A DNA stretch of 9,657 nt, taken from NCBI GenBank assembly GCA_002470695.1, contig DKNM01000068.1, positions 1 to 9,657 of the forward strand. Reading direction: 5' to 3'. The notes under the pieces were generated by a model. The model did not search any database and was not told the origin of the DNA. It was given only the letters and a program-made list of their open reading frames with translations. The DNA comes from Candidatus Neomicrothrix sp. UBA7388 (GTDB taxonomy: Bacteria > Actinomycetota > Acidimicrobiia > Acidimicrobiales > Poriferisodalaceae). Position 1 is the stretch's first letter, and every line of letters starts with the position of its first letter. This document shows, in pieces, positions 7,426 to 9,657 of this stretch. A program made the translations under genes and the position numbers.

Positions 7426-8331
7426 ATGACAGTCGGTAATACCGCAGCCAAACACTGGCACCCAATCAAAAACCTCGACGAGGTAATCAGATCAGCGGAC
7501 CGACCGGCTATTGACGTTAATGCCTCGGTCGTAGAAGATTTCCAACGCGATGGGGTAGTCCTAATCCCCGACATATTTAAACGCTGGGTTCCCGACCTGA
7601 GCGCTGGGTTGCAACGAAATCTTGACGACCCACAAAGCTTCGCATTTCCATGTGACAGCGTTGGAGACAAAGAAACTGGAAGATTCTTTGATAGCTACTG
7701 CAACTGGCAACTCATCAGCGAATACTGCGACTTCGTTCTCTCGTCACCTGCAGCGTCACTAGCGTCCCAGTTAATGCGCAGCACTACAGCACAACTCTTT
7801 CACGACCACGCATTTGTGAAAGAAAGGGGCACCCAAAAAGCAACGCCTTGGCATCACGACCTGCCTTATTACTGCATAGATGGCTTTCAGACAGTCTCGC
7901 TATACATCGCCCTAGACCCCATTCCTGCGCAAACAGCAGTCAGATTCCTCAAAGGTTCTCACCGTAATGGCCACCTGTATGCTCCTCGCAATTTCGCATC
8001 CGGTGCCGAATACTCCCACAATGACCCATCTTTATGCTCTGCACCTCATGTAGAGGAGAGCGCTTCGGACTTATTTATAGAAGCTTTACAGCCCGGCGAT
8101 GCACTCTGTTTTGACTTCAGAACTCTTCACGGAACAACAGATGAACCCATCCAAGAACGCCGTCGAGCGTTCTCAACGCGGTGGATGGGCGACGATGTCC
8201 GATACCTTGAACGTCTAAGCGAAACATCACCGCCCCTCAACGACTTAGGCCTCACGACAGGTGACTTGATGCGAACTGACCTTTTCCCGATACTTTGGCC
8301 CACCTCCGATAATGGAGGAGCGCGCCGGTGA
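7426..8331 (+). CDS. Phytanoyl-CoA dioxygenase (PhyH) family Fe(II)/2-oxoglutarate oxygenase
   Basis: A 301-aa cytosolic oxygenase of normal PhyH-family length. These enzymes hydroxylate (or otherwise oxidise) a substrate using O2 and 2-oxoglutarate, releasing CO2 and succinate. The iron ligands are visible: HxD at His143-His144-Asp145 in ATPWHHDLPYY, and the distal His235 in FRTLHGTTDE. The Arg cluster at 245-247, 10-12 residues further on, matches the 2-oxoglutarate-binding Arg spacing of human PhyH. The N-terminal DFQRDGVVLIPDIF (38-51) and the jelly-roll piece AVRFLKGSHRNG (171-182) are also typical. The ATG at 7426 has no ribosome site; two tiny ORFs precede it in ATGA overlaps. The stop overlaps the start of the flavoprotein gene by 4 bp, so the pair is probably translationally coupled and acts in one pathway. 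PhyH proteins act on many substrates besides phytanoyl-CoA, so the substrate is open. Confidence 0.9.
   Translation: MTVGNTAAKHWHPIKNLDEVIRSADRPAIDVNASVVEDFQRDGVVLIPDIFKRWVPDLSAGLQRNLDDPQSFAFPCDSVGDKETGRFFDSYCNWQLISEYCDFVLSSPAASLASQLMRSTTAQLFHDHAFVKERGTQKATPWHHDLPYYCIDGFQTVSLYIALDPIPAQTAVRFLKGSHRNGHLYAPRNFASGAEYSHNDPSLCSAPHVEESASDLFIEALQPGDALCFDFRTLHGTTDEPIQERRRAFSTRWMGDDVRYLERLSETSPPLNDLGLTTGDLMRTDLFPILWPTSDNGGARR
8314..8320 (+). promoter_or_regulatory. Shine-Dalgarno for the acyl-CoA dehydrogenase-like gene
   Basis: GGAGGAG lies 7 nt before GTG 8328, inside the last codons of the dioxygenase gene. It confirms the GTG start and the coupled GTGA overlap. Confidence 0.75.
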
Positions 8332-9500
8332 GTCAAATACAAACACCCGAACGCATGGCATTAGTCGCCCGCGTAGCTGAACTAGGGCCCCAATTTGCGC
8401 AACGCGCGGCCGACTACGACAGAAAGGCTGCCTTCCCGGCACAAAACTGGCAGGATCTCACCGACGCAGGGTTTCTCGGGCTGTGCGCCCCAACTGATGC
8501 TGGGGGACTGGGTGCTGATTTTGTCGCGTACGCGCTTGTAAGCGAAGAACTTGGCCGTCACTGCCCAACAACGGCTCTGACATTTAATATGCATACTGCC
8601 ACGGCTCTTCTGGCAGGTTGGATTGCCGACGAATTAGGCATGGATGCTGAGCAAAAAGCGCACCTTGAACGCACCCGACCCCACCTGTGGGAGGGCATGT
8701 GTCATAACCGCATAATTCACAGTCAACCTTTCTCAGAAGGGCGCACACCGGGAAGCGGCCAACCAATAGGCACAGTAGCGACGCCAGTCGATGGCGGTTA
8801 CAAAGTCACCGGTAAAAAGATTTTCGCGTCGCTGAGCGGTATCGCTGACATTCACAATGTCGTAGCGCTTGTTGATGGAGATCCTCGAGTCAGGCTTCTT
8901 GGAGTCCCGGCAACCTCGTCGGGAGTTGAAATTGAAGGCGAATGGGACCCACTCGGTATGAGAGGCACCGATTCCCGCGACCTGATCATGAACGATGCAT
9001 TCGTCCCTCAGCAAAATGAGGTACTACCGCCCGGAATCTTTGATGCGATGGTGCAACGATTCCCTTACTTTTACATGACGCTCAGCTTCACCTACTTAGG
9101 ACTTATGCGAGCGATCATAGACCTCACAGGCGAATACCTCCGAGGGGAACACGGCGTCGCCTCTCGTCGAGACAACCATGTCAAACAGGCTGGCTGGGCT
9201 GAGATGCAAATGACATACGACAAAGCCCAATCACTTATGTACCGAGTTCTTAGCGAAGCATCGGTAGACCCAAGTAAAGATGCTCTTCGGCGAGCATGGA
9301 CAACGATGGTCGCGATCATGGAAGGAGCTCCACAAATAGCGTCACTCGCTATCCGCGTTTGTGGGGGACGATCGATGCTCCGGCCAAACAAACTTGAACA
9401 GCACTATCGCGATGCTCGATGCGGCGCAACAATGCTCCCTTGGAGCGTCGAAATCTGCCTTGACCGCCTCGGTCGGTACGACCTCTACGAAAATCGATAA
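8328..9500 (+). CDS. Acyl-CoA dehydrogenase-like flavoprotein with atypical active site
   Basis: A 390-aa protein with the three-domain acyl-CoA dehydrogenase (ACAD) layout and usual length. The helical N-domain has FPAQNWQDLTDAGFLGLCAP (36-55), GGLGADFVAYALVSEELGR (59-77) and a TTALTFNMHTATA helix. The middle beta domain has GGYKVTGKKIFASLSGIAD (156-174), GVEIEGEWDPLGMRGTDSRD (199-218) and FVPQQN. The C-terminal helical domain is 246-390. YRDAR (360-364) matches the conserved motif before the active-site loop, but the expected IYEGT is missing and Leu370 stands where Glu376 of medium-chain ACAD would align. The usual RxxFG after helix G is also absent (GEHGVASRRDN, 273-283). It therefore probably binds FAD or FMN, but may be a nonstandard dehydrogenase or a DszC-like monooxygenase. 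The GTG start is supported by GGAGGAG and a 4-bp overlap with the dioxygenase gene. An MmsA-like gene follows after 38 bp. Confidence 0.85.
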   Translation: MSQIQTPERMALVARVAELGPQFAQRAADYDRKAAFPAQNWQDLTDAGFLGLCAPTDAGGLGADFVAYALVSEELGRHCPTTALTFNMHTATALLAGWIADELGMDAEQKAHLERTRPHLWEGMCHNRIIHSQPFSEGRTPGSGQPIGTVATPVDGGYKVTGKKIFASLSGIADIHNVVALVDGDPRVRLLGVPATSSGVEIEGEWDPLGMRGTDSRDLIMNDAFVPQQNEVLPPGIFDAMVQRFPYFYMTLSFTYLGLMRAIIDLTGEYLRGEHGVASRRDNHVKQAGWAEMQMTYDKAQSLMYRVLSEASVDPSKDALRRAWTTMVAIMEGAPQIASLAIRVCGGRSMLRPNKLEQHYRDARCGATMLPWSVEICLDRLGRYDLYENR

Positions 9501-9538
9501 CGCCGGTCAACTAGAGACCGCCGCATCGCCGTAATAAA

Positions 9539-9657
9539 GTGACGCAGGTGCGGAGCATTCACCACTTCATCGACGGACAACACAAAGCGGGAACGAGCGG
9601 ACGCGTAAGCGACGTTTTCGACCCGGCAACGGGAGAAGTGCAAGCCCAGGTCGACCT
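9539..9657 (+). CDS. mmsA: Aldehyde dehydrogenase, methylmalonate-semialdehyde dehydrogenase-like, partial (N-terminus only)
   Basis: Only about 39 codons are present before the right edge. The reading IHHFIDGQHKAGTSGR followed by SDVFDPATGEVQAQVDL matches the N-terminal strand of CoA-acylating methylmalonate-semialdehyde dehydrogenases, where HFIDG, GTSGR and DPATGEV are typical. That enzyme converts methylmalonate semialdehyde (or malonate semialdehyde) plus CoA and NAD to propionyl-CoA (or acetyl-CoA) and CO2, in valine, thymine or inositol breakdown. The catalytic Cys and the NAD domain lie outside the window, so other aldehyde dehydrogenases are not excluded. An in-frame stop at 9512 limits the start to GTG 9539 or GTG 9548; neither has a good ribosome site. 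It follows the flavoprotein gene by 38 bp on the same strand and is probably in its operon. Confidence 0.75.
   Translation, partial: MTQVRSIHHFIDGQHKAGTSGRVSDVFDPATGEVQAQVD

Noticed and set aside
7379..7465. TTG-initiated N-terminal extension of the second EamA gene
   Set aside because: The 29 extra residues are polar and non-membrane, would overlap the divergent dioxygenase gene by 40 bp, and have no ribosome site. ATG 7378 places the first helix near the N-terminus as in the family.
1..9657. tRNA, rRNA, CRISPR array, insertion sequence, phage or toxin-antitoxin genes
   Set aside because: I looked on both strands for cloverleaf-like segments, regularly spaced repeats, transposase or integrase motifs and small paired ORFs. 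Nothing supportable was found.

Overview
The window is a 9.66 kb piece of a bacterial chromosome of medium G+C content. It is gene-dense, and most intergenic gaps are 35-140 bp. I see no phage, transposon, CRISPR or RNA-gene signal. Lineage can only be inferred. A deazaflavin (F420)-type nitroreductase-like protein, GTG starts, several starts with no Shine-Dalgarno sequence, and a mix of CaiB/BaiF, PhyH, acyl-CoA dehydrogenase, oxoprolinase and EamA genes fit a free-living heterotroph. Actinomycetota (for example an Acidimicrobiia-like group) or Chloroflexota (for example SAR202-like) are the best guesses.

Left block (1-1910, minus strand): an FkbM-family methyltransferase is followed by an F420-type flavin/deazaflavin oxidoreductase. 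Next comes the N-terminal third of a CaiB/BaiF CoA-transferase that runs off the left edge. A 60-bp divergent intergenic region (1911-1970) separates this block from the plus-strand genes. It holds a 6-bp inverted repeat whose arms look like -35 elements pointing both ways, and a plausible leaderless promoter for the FkbM gene.

Middle block (1971-6444, plus strand): an EamA/DMT-type membrane transporter is followed after 37 bp by a full-length fused HyuA-HyuB protein of the ATP-dependent 5-oxoprolinase type (1202 aa). The pair could move and open a cyclic amide such as 5-oxoproline, giving glutamate in that case. A second, unrelated-looking EamA transporter (7378-6497, minus strand) converges on its 3' end.

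Right block (7426 to the right edge, plus strand): a PhyH-type Fe(II)/2-oxoglutarate dioxygenase overlaps an acyl-CoA dehydrogenase-like flavoprotein by 4 bp. The start of a methylmalonate-semialdehyde-type aldehyde dehydrogenase follows 38 bp later. This looks like a small oxidative catabolic operon. The flavoprotein lacks the usual catalytic glutamate at the canonical C-terminal site, so its chemistry may not be ordinary acyl-CoA dehydrogenation.

No single gene here is a new family by eye. The most interesting points are the PhyH / Glu-less ACAD / MmsA module, the transporter-oxoprolinase pair, and the compact symmetric divergent promoter.
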